A program made the position numbers and the translations under genes. Shown piece by piece: positions 14,570-23,360 of a stretch of 27,831 nt of DNA. The notes beneath the pieces were generated by a model, which saw nothing but the letters and a program-made list of their open reading frames with translations, did not search any database and was not told the DNA's origin. The stretch lies in contig SLOC01000002.1 in the NCBI GenBank assembly GCA_007132685.1, positions 1-27,831 on the forward strand, in the 5' to 3' direction. Every line of letters begins with the position of its first letter. Position 1 is the first letter of the stretch. Source of the stretch: Candidatus Saccharimonadota bacterium. Its GTDB lineage: Bacteria; Patescibacteriota; Saccharimonadia; Saccharimonadales; SLHW01.

Positions 14570-17500
14570 GTGCTTCACCCTCTTCGTCTTCATTGTCCGA
14601 CTTGACGCCTGTACCAACGGGTATCTTTCGTCCCAGTATGACGTTTTCCTTAAGGCCATAGAGGTGGTCAACTTTACCACTAGTAGCAGCTGCAATAAGA
14701 ACACGGGTTGTGTCCTGGAAGCTAGCCGCGCTCAAGAATGAGTCGGTTGCAAGACTTGCCTTGGTAATACCCAAAAGCAGTTGGTTAAACTGAACTAGAG
14801 TCTTGCCTTCAGCTGCCAAACGCTCGTTGGCCTCGACGGCAGCTTGCTTACTGACAATGTCGCCGGTAATGTATTCGCTGTCGCCCGGATCTTCTACCTG
14901 TACACGAGAGAACATTTGTCGGACTATTACCTCGAGGTGCTTGTCGGCGATACTTTGCCCTTGACCAGCGAATATCTTGAGCACTTCTTTCATTATGTAG
15001 CGCTGAGTCGCTTCTACACCCTGCAGACGCATTAAGTCTTGTAGGTTAATTGAGCCGTTTGTTAGTCGATCACCAGCTGCAATTTTTTGACCATCTTCGA
15101 CAACTATCTGCTTATAGCCTGGTATCTCGTAACGCGCAACACTCTTTTGGTTTGGAGTGATGATGACCTCTTTGTCAGTGAAGACTACGGTGCCGGATAT
15201 CTTTGCAACAAGTGGCTTGTTGCCTGCTTTATCACTAGCGACAACATCGCCTTTGACCACCTGCGACTCATTGCCAACTGATGGCTTGCGGCCTTCGAGC
15301 TTTTCTTCGACTTGCTTTGAATCCTCAGCAGTCACCTGTACGATGTATTTGCCTTTTTCTTCCCAAGCTTTTACTTTGCCGGAAATCTCTGTCAAATAAG
15401 CTTGACCTTTCGGTGAACGAACCTCGAAAATTTCTTCAACACGTGGCAAACCAGTCGTAATATCTTCACCAGCTACACCACCGGAGTGGAATGTCTTCAG
15501 GGTTAGCTGAGTGCCTGGCTCACCGATACTCTGAGCTGCGATGACACCAACTGGATGTGCTTTTTCAACAAGCTGACCAGTCGCTGGGTCAATGCCGTAT
15601 GATTTTTGGGCTATGCCTTTAACTGATGCACAGCTTAAAGCGGTCATAATCTTCACGCCATCAAGTGATTCGTCAGCTTCAATTTTCTCAGAAACAGCCT
15701 TTGAGATGAGTTCACCTTGTTTAACATAGGATCCGATATCTTCAGCAGCGAATCGCCCTTCCAGACGAGATGCATATGTAACACCGATTTCGTCTGCGTC
15801 TTGTCGGTACTGCGACAGTCCTGGGTCTTCACTTTCTTCTTCGGTGATGAATGCGTCTTGACTCACATCAACTAATCTCCTTGTCAGATAACCTGAGTCA
15901 GCGGTCTTTAGTGCCGTGTCAATCATACCCTTACGAGCACCACGGGTAGCCGTAAACGATTCAAGTGGAGTAAACCCTTTCTTGTAGTTCGACTTAATCG
16001 GCAGTTCGATTGTTTTACCAGAAGCATCAGGCACAAGTCCAAACATACCAACAGCAGTATTTACTTGCCCGATGTTACCTCGAGCACCAGATATTACTGA
16101 GACGGACATAGCGCTATCTTCACCTAAAAACTGATCAGATAACTTCTCTTGCACTGACTTGTCGATGTCTTTCCATGTCTCAATGGTCAATCGATAGCGC
16201 TCATCATCAGTAATGAAGCCTTCTTCAAACTGCTCACTTATCTTCGCAGCTTTATCTTCACCTTTTCCGAGCAACTCATCGATACCTTCAATGTCGCGGA
16301 AGTCACTCATGCCAATAGACAATCCAGAGTCTGTCGCGTACTTAAAGCCGAGATCTTTCAGGTCATCAGCAATTTCAGCTGTCTTCTCTTGACCGTACAT
16401 TTCGTACGCCAATGCCATGACCGCAGATAGCTTTTTCTTGGTCATTGGCTGATCTTGGAATGGAAAGTCTTCAGGAAATACTTCATTAAATATAACGCGA
16501 CCGAGTGTCGTCTCTCGCAGTTCTCCTCTAAATGGAAGCTTGATCGGGCTTTGTAGCTGAATCACTCCGGCGTCATATGCCATGTACGCTTCGCCGATGT
16601 CAGCAAACGCTTTCTGTTTTAACTCATCAGCAATACCGGGTCGATCGTAGGTCAAATAGTAACAGCCAAGCACGATATCTTGTTCGATGTGCAAAATAGG
16701 TGAACCGTCTGCAGGCTTAAGTAGATTACGGTTACTGGCCATAATGTCACGAGCTTCGGCTTGGGCTTCATCTGATAGAGGTAGATGAACAGCCATCTGG
16801 TCACCATCGAAGTCAGCATTAAAGCCTTTACAAACGAGTGGATGTAGCTGTATTGCTTTACCTTCGATCAGTTTTGGTCGAAACGCCTGAATCGACAAGC
16901 GGTGTAAACTTGGAGCACGATTGAGTAGTACATACTTGTTTTCGATTACTTCATCAAGTGCATCCCATACTTCGGTCTCGCCAGCTTCAATCATGCGAGT
17001 AGCAGAGCGGATATTGTGTGCAAATTCTTGCTGAATAAGTCGACCGATAACGAATGGTTTGAACAGCTCGAGCGCCATCATCTTCGGCAAACCACATTCA
17101 TCAATCTGTAATTCTGGACCAGAAACAATTACCGAACGTCCTGAGTAATCAACCCGCTTACCGAGTAGATTCTGACGAAAACGTCCCTGCTTACCCTTGA
17201 GCTGATCAGACAGGCTCTTTAGTCGGCGTCGTTGGCCACTTGCAGCAACTGCACGACCAGATCGTGCGCTATTGTTGTCAATAAGCGCATCAACTGCCTC
17301 TTGCAGCATACGCATTTCGTTACGACAGATTACTTCCGGCGCGTTCAAGTCAATCAATTTCTTTAAGCGATTATTTCGATTAATGACTCGGCGATACAAA
17401 TCGTTTAAGTCACTGGTAGCAAAACGACCACCGGTAAGCTGTACCATTGGGCGAAGATCCGGTGGGATTACCGGTAAAGCAGTTAGTACTAAGCTGCTTG

Positions 17501-18368
17501 GCTCAATACCTGCTTTTTCCATGCTTTCAAGCATCCGTAGCCGTTTCATGATTTTCTTTTTGCGTTGCCCCTTAGCACCTTCTGACTCTTCGGTAAGTTG
17601 AGTGATAAGCGCAGTCAAGTCAACTTCTTCTAGAAGTTCACGAATTGCGGACGCGCCCATTCCAACAGTCACTAATTCCTTGATTTCTGCTGGTAGTGCA
17701 CGGTAGTCTGTCTCTGAAATCAAATTGGCTTTTTCTAGAGATACGAGCTGAGTTTTAGTGTGCTCAAACGATTCTGTCAGTTCATCAATCTCCTTTGTCT
17801 GCATAGCAGCCAAGGTCTTCACGTCTGCATCATCGCTCTCGGCCTGTTTTTCGTAGCGCTGCTTGATTGCTTGTTTGGCTGCTTCAAATTCAGCTTCTTT
17901 ATCGCTGAGTAATTGATCGCGTTTTTCACTTTCGACATCTTTCATGATGTAACTAGCAAAGTACACGACGCGTTCGAGATTCTTGACAGTCATACCAAGT
18001 ATCAGACCTATAGCGCTTGGCGTTCCACGCAGGAACCAAATGTGAGCAACTGGCGCTGCTAGCGCAATGTGCCCCATTCGTTCACGTCGAACGATTGACT
18101 TAGTGACGATTTCGCCTTTTTTATCAATAGCTGCTTCACGAGATCGCACGCCCTTATATTTCGCATCGTGTGGATTGATATCCTTGACCGGACCAAAGAT
18201 CCGCTCACAGAACAAACCATCACGCTCTGGTTTTTGCGTACGGTAGTTAATGGTCTCTGGCTTGGTAACTTCGCCGTGGCTCCATTCCAAAATATCTTCT
18301 GGGCTCGCAACCGCTAAGCGGACGGCATCGAAGTCTGCAATATCGTTCCCTGAGTTGTATCGTCGCAT
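14556..18368 (-). CDS. rpoC: DNA-directed RNA polymerase subunit beta', zinc sites degenerate
   Basis: Beta' forms one half of the RNA polymerase active cleft. The catalytic NADFDGDQMAVH loop lies at about residues 517-528; the trigger-loop region TRGARKGMIDTALKTADSGY and the GVIAAQSIGEPGTQLTLKTF block are intact. The start is set at ATG 18368, because AAGGAGG lies 9 bases before it; the TTG at 18377 would touch the ribosome-binding site. This gives 1270 aa. The N-terminal zinc ribbon, which normally has four cysteines, is replaced by a cysteine-free segment at about 63-91 (DINPHDAKYKGVRSREAAID and onward). In the second zinc site only one cysteine remains (C913); the others are S846, A920 and S923. 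The tail is acidic (SDNEDEEGEALAEE). Confidence 0.97.
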   Translation of the reverse strand: MRRYNSGNDIADFDAVRLAVASPEDILEWSHGEVTKPETINYRTQKPERDGLFCERIFGPVKDINPHDAKYKGVRSREAAIDKKGEIVTKSIVRRERMGHIALAAPVAHIWFLRGTPSAIGLILGMTVKNLERVVYFASYIMKDVESEKRDQLLSDKEAEFEAAKQAIKQRYEKQAESDDADVKTLAAMQTKEIDELTESFEHTKTQLVSLEKANLISETDYRALPAEIKELVTVGMGASAIRELLEEVDLTALITQLTEESEGAKGQRKKKIMKRLRMLESMEKAGIEPSSLVLTALPVIPPDLRPMVQLTGGRFATSDLNDLYRRVINRNNRLKKLIDLNAPEVICRNEMRMLQEAVDALIDNNSARSGRAVAASGQRRRLKSLSDQLKGKQGRFRQNLLGKRVDYSGRSVIVSGPELQIDECGLPKMMALELFKPFVIGRLIQQEFAHNIRSATRMIEAGETEVWDALDEVIENKYVLLNRAPSLHRLSIQAFRPKLIEGKAIQLHPLVCKGFNADFDGDQMAVHLPLSDEAQAEARDIMASNRNLLKPADGSPILHIEQDIVLGCYYLTYDRPGIADELKQKAFADIGEAYMAYDAGVIQLQSPIKLPFRGELRETTLGRVIFNEVFPEDFPFQDQPMTKKKLSAVMALAYEMYGQEKTAEIADDLKDLGFKYATDSGLSIGMSDFRDIEGIDELLGKGEDKAAKISEQFEEGFITDDERYRLTIETWKDIDKSVQEKLSDQFLGEDSAMSVSVISGARGNIGQVNTAVGMFGLVPDASGKTIELPIKSNYKKGFTPLESFTATRGARKGMIDTALKTADSGYLTRRLVDVSQDAFITEEESEDPGLSQYRQDADEIGVTYASRLEGRFAAEDIGSYVKQGELISKAVSEKIEADESLDGVKIMTALSCASVKGIAQKSYGIDPATGQLVEKAHPVGVIAAQSIGEPGTQLTLKTFHSGGVAGEDITTGLPRVEEIFEVRSPKGQAYLTEISGKVKAWEEKGKYIVQVTAEDSKQVEEKLEGRKPSVGNESQVVKGDVVASDKAGNKPLVAKISGTVVFTDKEVIITPNQKSVARYEIPGYKQIVVEDGQKIAAGDRLTNGSINLQDLMRLQGVEATQRYIMKEVLKIFAGQGQSIADKHLEVIVRQMFSRVQVEDPGDSEYITGDIVSKQAAVEANERLAAEGKTLVQFNQLLLGITKASLATDSFLSAASFQDTTRVLIAAATSGKVDHLYGLKENVILGRKIPVGTGVKSDNEDEEGEALAEE

Positions 18369-18369
18369 G

Positions 18370-21300
18370 TTATGCAACCTCCTTTTCTTCGTCCGATGAC
18401 GATTGCGATGTGTCTGCGTCTTCGCTGCTCACATCTTCTGCTACTTGAGCTGGTGACACGTTGTCATCTAATTCAATTACTTCAAATTCATCATTTGCCG
18501 CGTCTTCCGTGACGTCAACATCCGATGCTACGGGCTGCGGTACCTCAACTTCTGGTTGGTCTTCAGCCTCTTCTTTAACGTGCTCAGAGAGCACTTCCTC
18601 AGCGTCTATTACCGACTCTGAGGTAATCAAGTCGACCTTTAGTCCGAGGCCTTGTAGCTCTTTTACAAGTACATTAAAGCTTTCTGGCACTTTTGGCCCA
18701 ACAATCTCAATACCTTTGATGATCGATTCATACGCCTTGGAGCGGCCATATACATCATCTGATTTAATCGTTAGCATTTCTTGAAGCGTATTGGCTGCGC
18801 CATATGCTTCAAGTGCCCACACCTCCATCTCACCGAAGCGCTGACCACCGTTTTGGGCTTTACCGCCGAGTGGCTGTTGAGTCACCATGGTGTACGGTCC
18901 GGTTGAACGGGCGTGAATCTTATCCGCAATCATGTGATTGAGCTTGATCGTGTAGGCAATACCCACAGCAGTTGTCTCCTTAAATGGTTCACCTGTGCGA
19001 CCATCATAGAGTTGCTGCTTGCCATCTTCTGGCAGACCGGCTTCTTTAAGTAGCTCTTGAATTTTCGGAATCGGTATCCCGTTAAACGGCGGGGTAGCCA
19101 CCTTGATATTTAACTTCTTCGCGGCCATGCCAAGCGCTGCTTCATATAGCTGACCGATATTCATGCGGCTCGGTACGCCAAGTGGACTTAAGATCATGTC
19201 GATAGGTGTGCCATCTTCGAGGTGCGGCATATCTTCTTCAGGAAGAATCCGAGCAATCACACCCTTATTACCGTGACGTCCACCAAGCTTATCGCCTACT
19301 GCGATCTTGCGGCTCTGTGCGACGAACACCTGTATCTGCATAATCACACCAGCTTTAAGGTCGTGTTCGTCTCGGTCAAATACTTTGACGCCAACGACCT
19401 TGCCGTGCTTTCCGTTGCCCATTCGCTGTGAGGTGTCTCGCACTTCTTTGGCTTTCTCGCCAAATATTGCGCGCAACAACCGCTCTTCGCTGGAGAGCTC
19501 TTGCTCACCTTTCGGTGTAATTTTACCGACGAGAATGTCACCCGGGTGCACCTCGGCTCCAATTCGTACTATGCCGTCTTCATCGAGGTGACGTAGCGCC
19601 TCTTCAGAGACATTTGGGATATCACGAGTTACTATCTCAGGACCGAGCTTAGTTTCGCGTACTTCCACCATGTAGTCACTGATATGCACAGAAGTAAGTT
19701 CATCGTTCTCTACAAGCTTCCGCGAAATAATTATAGAGTCTTCAAAGTTATAGCCATCCCATGACATGTAAGCGGTTAGTAGGTCGCGACCAAGCGCCAA
19801 TTCACCGTCTTCGATTGACATACCTTCAATCAATACGTCCCCTGATTTAACGTTATCTCCTGTACTTACCACTACGTGCTGGTTGATTGCCGTGCTGTCA
19901 TTACTTCGATCAAAGTGACGCGGGTAATATACGCCCTTGCTGCCATCTTTATAGGTGACCTTCACTTCATCAGCTGTAGCACTTGTTACTTCGCCATCAG
20001 CTGCAGCAGTAATTAATTGGCCTGAGTTTCTTGCGGCGATTTCTTCCATGCCGGTTCCAACCACTGGCGCTTTCGGCTGCACTAATGGCACTGCTTGCCG
20101 CTGCTGGTTGCTCCCCATCAAACTTCGGTAGACATAATTCTTCTCAATAAATGGAATAAGCCCGGCGCTTGAGCCAATGACTTGTCGGGGAGAAGCATCC
20201 ATGTGAGTTATTTCATCCGCATCAACCTCGCCAGACACGAGTCGGTTTCGCACTGGAATACGCTCATCTACGAAATAACCGTCCTTATCAATCTCCAGGC
20301 CAGTACTTGCGATAACTGCTGAGGCTTCATCTGCTGCATCCAAATAGACAATATCACGAGTCACCTTAGCTTTTACTGGCCAGGTTTTTTGCTTGGTAAC
20401 TTTAGCTAGTTTCTTGGCGTCATCGGCAGTAATCTTTTTGCCAGCCTTGACGATAACTTTGCCGTCTGCGTCTTCTAAGTCAACACTCGCTACGTGTCCA
20501 GCAGCATCTTTTGCCGTAACACTATTGATGACCTTTCGGTATGGCGTCTCGATAAAGCCATAGTCATTAATCCGAGCATAGGTTGCAAGGTTAAGCACAA
20601 GGCCAATGTTTGCGCCTTCAGGTGTTTCAACCGTACAAATACGACCGTAGTGGGTTGCGTGCGCATCACGCACTTCGAATCCAGCACGTTCCCTAGATAG
20701 GCCACCCGGACCCATTGAGCTTAGGCGTCGTTTGTGCGCCAACTCAGCGAGTGGATTAACCTGATCCATGAACTGGGATAACTGAGAGCTCGCAAAGAAT
20801 TCACGCACTGCAGCAACAATCGGGCGGGCATTAATCAGCTGTGCTGGCGTGACTGATTCTATGTCAGACATGCTCATACGGTCTTTGGTGTTGCGCTCCA
20901 TGCGCAGGAGACCGATTCTGAACTGGCGCTGCACTAGCTCACCAACCAGCTTGATTCGTCGATTAGCCAATGAGTCGATGTCATCACCAGGCTCTTGGGT
21001 GTTATTCAGACGGATTACTTCCGCGATAATCGCAGTTAAATCTTCTAGCCGCATAATACGGTTCTCTGTAGTGTTCGGTACGTCTAAGTCAAGGCGTTTG
21101 TTAATTTTATAGCGTCCCACACGACTGAAGTCGAACCGTTTGAAGTTATAAAACATATTTTCTATAAGGCTACGGGCATTATCCACGCTCGCGAGATCCC
21201 CAGGTCTTAGCCGGCGATAGACCTCTATCAAGGCTTCACTGGTGTTTTTACTTGGATCTTTTTCGAGAGTTGATTTGAGATAGTCAACTTCGCCTTGGTC

Positions 21301-21933
21301 AACGTGCTTGAATGTTTTCTTCATTAAGGCATCGTTCATCCCCAGCGCACGTAATAGAGTGGTTACCGGAATTTTTCGCTTCCGGTCAATCTTTACATAA
21401 ATTGCACCGTTGGCTGCGGTCTCAAACTCCAGCCAAGCACCGCGACCAGGAATCACCTTTGCGCCGTAAAGCCCTGTGCCACTACTCCTATCTGCCGTAA
21501 AGAATACTCCAGCAGAACGAATTAGCTGAGAAACAACCACGCGCTCAGCACCGTTAATAACGAATGTACCGCGGTCGGTCATCCATGGGTAATCACCCAG
21601 GTAAATTTCTTGCTCTTTTACTTCGCCAGTCACCTTGTTGGTAAGTTCAACTGTTGCCTTGAGCGGTGCTTCAAAGCTTACGTTGTTTTCGCGAGAATCA
21701 GCTTCTTGCATCTTTGGTTCTTCGAATCGATACTCCTTAAACCGAATCGATAACTTCGTACCGGTATAATCGTCAATCGAGCCAATTTCAGAGAAAAGCT
21801 CACCGAGCCCCTCTTCGATCAGCCACTGAAACGATCGATTTTGGTGGTCAACTAGGTTTGGTGTGTCTATTACGCTTTGGCTTTCTGTAAAATATGTTCG
21901 TTTTTGTGTTGCTTGCTTGGTGACCTTCGCCAT
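18370..21933 (-). CDS. rpoB: DNA-directed RNA polymerase subunit beta
   Basis: Beta forms the other half of the polymerase cleft. The rifampicin-pocket region (about residues 380-410, with SSQLSQFMDQVNPLAELAHK and RRLSSMGPGGLSRERAGFEV) keeps the Asp, His and Ser positions that are mutated in resistant E. coli. The flap, GRHGNKGV and the C-terminal clamp segment GGKAQNGGQRFGEMEVWALE are all present. The start is ATG 21933 (1187 aa): the open frame reaches a TTG at 21954, but the AAGGAG that serves the ATG lies inside that extension. The last 70 residues form a low-complexity acidic tail with 25 Asp/Glu and 2 Lys, beyond the usual beta end. rpoC follows one base later. Confidence 0.97.
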   Translation of the reverse strand: MAKVTKQATQKRTYFTESQSVIDTPNLVDHQNRSFQWLIEEGLGELFSEIGSIDDYTGTKLSIRFKEYRFEEPKMQEADSRENNVSFEAPLKATVELTNKVTGEVKEQEIYLGDYPWMTDRGTFVINGAERVVVSQLIRSAGVFFTADRSSGTGLYGAKVIPGRGAWLEFETAANGAIYVKIDRKRKIPVTTLLRALGMNDALMKKTFKHVDQGEVDYLKSTLEKDPSKNTSEALIEVYRRLRPGDLASVDNARSLIENMFYNFKRFDFSRVGRYKINKRLDLDVPNTTENRIMRLEDLTAIIAEVIRLNNTQEPGDDIDSLANRRIKLVGELVQRQFRIGLLRMERNTKDRMSMSDIESVTPAQLINARPIVAAVREFFASSQLSQFMDQVNPLAELAHKRRLSSMGPGGLSRERAGFEVRDAHATHYGRICTVETPEGANIGLVLNLATYARINDYGFIETPYRKVINSVTAKDAAGHVASVDLEDADGKVIVKAGKKITADDAKKLAKVTKQKTWPVKAKVTRDIVYLDAADEASAVIASTGLEIDKDGYFVDERIPVRNRLVSGEVDADEITHMDASPRQVIGSSAGLIPFIEKNYVYRSLMGSNQQRQAVPLVQPKAPVVGTGMEEIAARNSGQLITAAADGEVTSATADEVKVTYKDGSKGVYYPRHFDRSNDSTAINQHVVVSTGDNVKSGDVLIEGMSIEDGELALGRDLLTAYMSWDGYNFEDSIIISRKLVENDELTSVHISDYMVEVRETKLGPEIVTRDIPNVSEEALRHLDEDGIVRIGAEVHPGDILVGKITPKGEQELSSEERLLRAIFGEKAKEVRDTSQRMGNGKHGKVVGVKVFDRDEHDLKAGVIMQIQVFVAQSRKIAVGDKLGGRHGNKGVIARILPEEDMPHLEDGTPIDMILSPLGVPSRMNIGQLYEAALGMAAKKLNIKVATPPFNGIPIPKIQELLKEAGLPEDGKQQLYDGRTGEPFKETTAVGIAYTIKLNHMIADKIHARSTGPYTMVTQQPLGGKAQNGGQRFGEMEVWALEAYGAANTLQEMLTIKSDDVYGRSKAYESIIKGIEIVGPKVPESFNVLVKELQGLGLKVDLITSESVIDAEEVLSEHVKEEAEDQPEVEVPQPVASDVDVTEDAANDEFEVIELDDNVSPAQVAEDVSSEDADTSQSSSDEEKEVA

Positions 21934-22090
21934 ATAGTTGCTGCGCTCCTTCAACTCAATAAATTGATGCTAATAGTTATCGTTTTTTATCAAAGAGATG
22001 TTCGTGTTTGGAAGTCACCACTGACAACTACTTTGCGCTTAGTGAAATGTGTTACACCAAAACACAAGTAGCCGTCCACTACTTCTTAGA
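21934..22090 (-). promoter_or_regulatory. Structured 5' leader of rpoB
   Basis: About 155 untranslated bases run from the predicted start to rpoB. Two perfect hairpins stand back to back: AAGTAG-7 bases-CTACTT at 22066-22084 and TGTGTT-7 bases-AACACA at 22048-22066 (one shared base). A third, weaker repeat (GTCA / TGAC) follows near 22013-22024. The rplJ-rplL genes that precede rpoB in most bacteria, with their L10 control, are absent here; the leader may be where control has moved, but that is inference. Confidence 0.45.
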
Positions 22091-22095
22091 TATGA

Positions 22096-22124
22096 ATACT
22101 ACACAACCCGTGTGTGTTCGTCAA
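22096..22124 (-). promoter_or_regulatory. Predicted rpoBC promoter
   Basis: Minus-strand TTGACG (22119-22124), exactly 17 bases, then TAGTAT (22096-22101). The expected start is near 22089. This is one of the best promoter matches in the window and shows that rpoBC is transcribed independently of the genes upstream. Confidence 0.7.
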
Positions 22125-22128
22125 CACA
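22113..22128. promoter_or_regulatory. Operator-like inverted repeat over the rpoB -35 box
   Basis: A perfect 6-bp inverted repeat with a 4-base centre, TGTGTT-CGTC-AACACA, covers the -35 hexamer of the rpoB promoter. The same arms recur in the leader hairpin at 22048-22066 with a 7-base centre. A DNA-binding regulator here is a hypothesis. Confidence 0.4.
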
Positions 22129-22160
22129 TTATCAACTATCTAGTGATTATCTGGATTCTG

Positions 22161-22628
22161 CTATCGGATTTCGTTTTTTTTCCGAAGGGCTCTCCCTCCT
22201 AAAGCTGCACCCGCAGCTAATACCAACCCGACCGCACCTGCACCACCACGTCGTAACAAAATACTGTTGTCATACTTGTCAAAATTCGTGTCGAGCTCAT
22301 CTTGGATTGCTTTGATTTCAGCAGCCTCACGAAAAGTCATATCGAGGCAAACCTCCACCTCTTGCGGGTCAACCCGAGCGCCGCTCAAGCGTTGTTCATC
22401 CAGTGCATCAGCACAATCACCATCCATAGTCGCAATCTTTGCACTCAGATTATCTGAAGCCTCTAGTACATCAGCACGCAACTCAGGGTTCGAACATCCA
22501 GACGCAAAAACAGCTATCGCGCCAGCGGCTGCTGCAGCCAGCGCCAACCGTCTCGGATATGCTCTACTTTCCACAACTTGATCAACCTCTGCAGCTCTTC
22601 CAGCTTGAAATCTTTCGGCACTTAGCAT
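22161..22628 (-). CDS. Hypothetical protein, possible lipoprotein with C-terminal membrane helix
   Basis: I do not recognise this 155-residue protein. After a 27-residue hydrophilic start comes SRAYPRRLALAAAAAGAIAV and a lipobox-like ASGC with Cys45, suggesting a lipoprotein signal, although the leader is long. The middle (46-125) is acidic, probably helical, with two further cysteines (C72, C94). A second hydrophobic stretch (about 129-147) ends in RALRKKNEIR, which would leave the tail inside the cell. The start is ATG 22628, with AAGGAG 8 bases upstream; a TTG six bases earlier lies too close to that site. It lies between clpP and rpoB, the position usually held by rplJ-rplL. Confidence 0.75.
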   Translation of the reverse strand: MLSAERFQAGRAAEVDQVVESRAYPRRLALAAAAAGAIAVFASGCSNPELRADVLEASDNLSAKIATMDGDCADALDEQRLSGARVDPQEVEVCLDMTFREAAEIKAIQDELDTNFDKYDNSILLRRGGAGAVGLVLAAGAALGGRALRKKNEIR

Positions 22629-22681
22629 ACGCAAAACTCCTTGTAAGTATTAGTGTATGTATCTTAATACAATGAGCTCGC

Positions 22682-23296
22682 TTATGCCTTATCTTGTAGC
22701 ACTTTGCTGTGAGTGATTACTTCGTCAACCACACCATATTCTTTAGCTTGTTGGGCGGTCATCCAAAAATCGCGTTCCATGTCACGATGAATTTTCTGTT
22801 TCGTTTGACCAGTGTTTTTCGCCATAATTTCTTCGAGCAACCTTTTCACTCGTAGGCTTTCTTTCAGGTCAATCTCCTGATCGGTAACCTTCCCGCGAGT
22901 ACCGCTGGATGGCTGATGCACCATTACGGTAGAGTGTGGCAAGAGCGCACGCTTCCCTTTCGTGCCACTACTGAGCAAAAATGCTGCCGCGCTTGCCTGT
23001 ACACCTATGCCGATGGTCTGTATATCCGAGCGTAAATATTGCATAGTGTCATAAATCGCGAACGCATCATAGACATGACCACCAGGACTGTTGATATAAA
23101 AGATAATGTCCTTCTTACTCTCATTGTCTAAGAAAAGTAGCTGCGCCACTACAAGATTTGCAGTGTGTTCGTTGACGTCAGTCCCCAAAAAAACAATCCG
23201 TTCTTTAAGTAAGCGGGAATAGATATCATAAGCACGCTCCATGCGCCCTTCTTGTTCAATAACTGTGGGTACTAATACTGATGATGGGTGTGTCAT
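22682..23296 (-). CDS. clpP: ATP-dependent Clp protease proteolytic subunit
   Basis: ClpP forms the barrel-shaped serine peptidase that works with Clp ATPases in protein quality control. It has 204 residues, the normal length. The catalytic triad is visible: S102 in VQASAAAF, H127 in VMVHQP and D176 in MERDFWMTA. The N-terminal segment ERIVFLGTDVN and the block YINSPGGHVYDAFAIYDTMQ are typical. The residues around the active serine (VQASAAA) differ from the common QAASMGA but keep the serine. GGAGG lies only 4 bases before the ATG. The promoter carries a CIRCE element, indicating heat-shock repression by HrcA. Confidence 0.97.
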   Translation of the reverse strand: MTHPSSVLVPTVIEQEGRMERAYDIYSRLLKERIVFLGTDVNEHTANLVVAQLLFLDNESKKDIIFYINSPGGHVYDAFAIYDTMQYLRSDIQTIGIGVQASAAAFLLSSGTKGKRALLPHSTVMVHQPSSGTRGKVTDQEIDLKESLRVKRLLEEIMAKNTGQTKQKIHRDMERDFWMTAQQAKEYGVVDEVITHSKVLQDKA

Positions 23297-23321
23297 GCCG
23301 CCTCCTTTTGTCTACACAACT

Positions 23322-23351
23322 ACATTACGCTAACTAGCACTCACAAGTCAA
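23322..23351 (-). promoter_or_regulatory. Predicted clpP promoter
   Basis: Minus-strand TTGACT (23346-23351) lies in the spacer of the CIRCE repeat and is followed after 18 bases by TAATGT (23322-23327). The -10 match is weak, but its position relative to the operator is what a repressed promoter would show. Confidence 0.5.
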
Positions 23352-23360
23352 GAGTGCTAG
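23334..23360. promoter_or_regulatory. CIRCE operator (HrcA binding site)
   Basis: A perfect 9-bp inverted repeat with a 9-base spacer: CTAGCACTC - N9 - GAGTGCTAG. The established CIRCE consensus is TTAGCACTC-N9-GAGTGCTAA; only the outermost base of each arm differs, and the change is compensated so the repeat stays perfect. The site overlaps the clpP -35 box. CIRCE is bound by the repressor HrcA, most often before groE and dnaK operons; hrcA itself is not in this window. Confidence 0.9.

Noticed and set aside
14411..14704. 97-codon minus-strand frame between rpoC and rpsL
   Set aside because: Half of it overlaps the end of rpoC in another frame, it has no ribosome-binding site, and its protein looks like a shifted reading. 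Its stop next to the rpsL ATG could allow reinitiation but is most likely chance.
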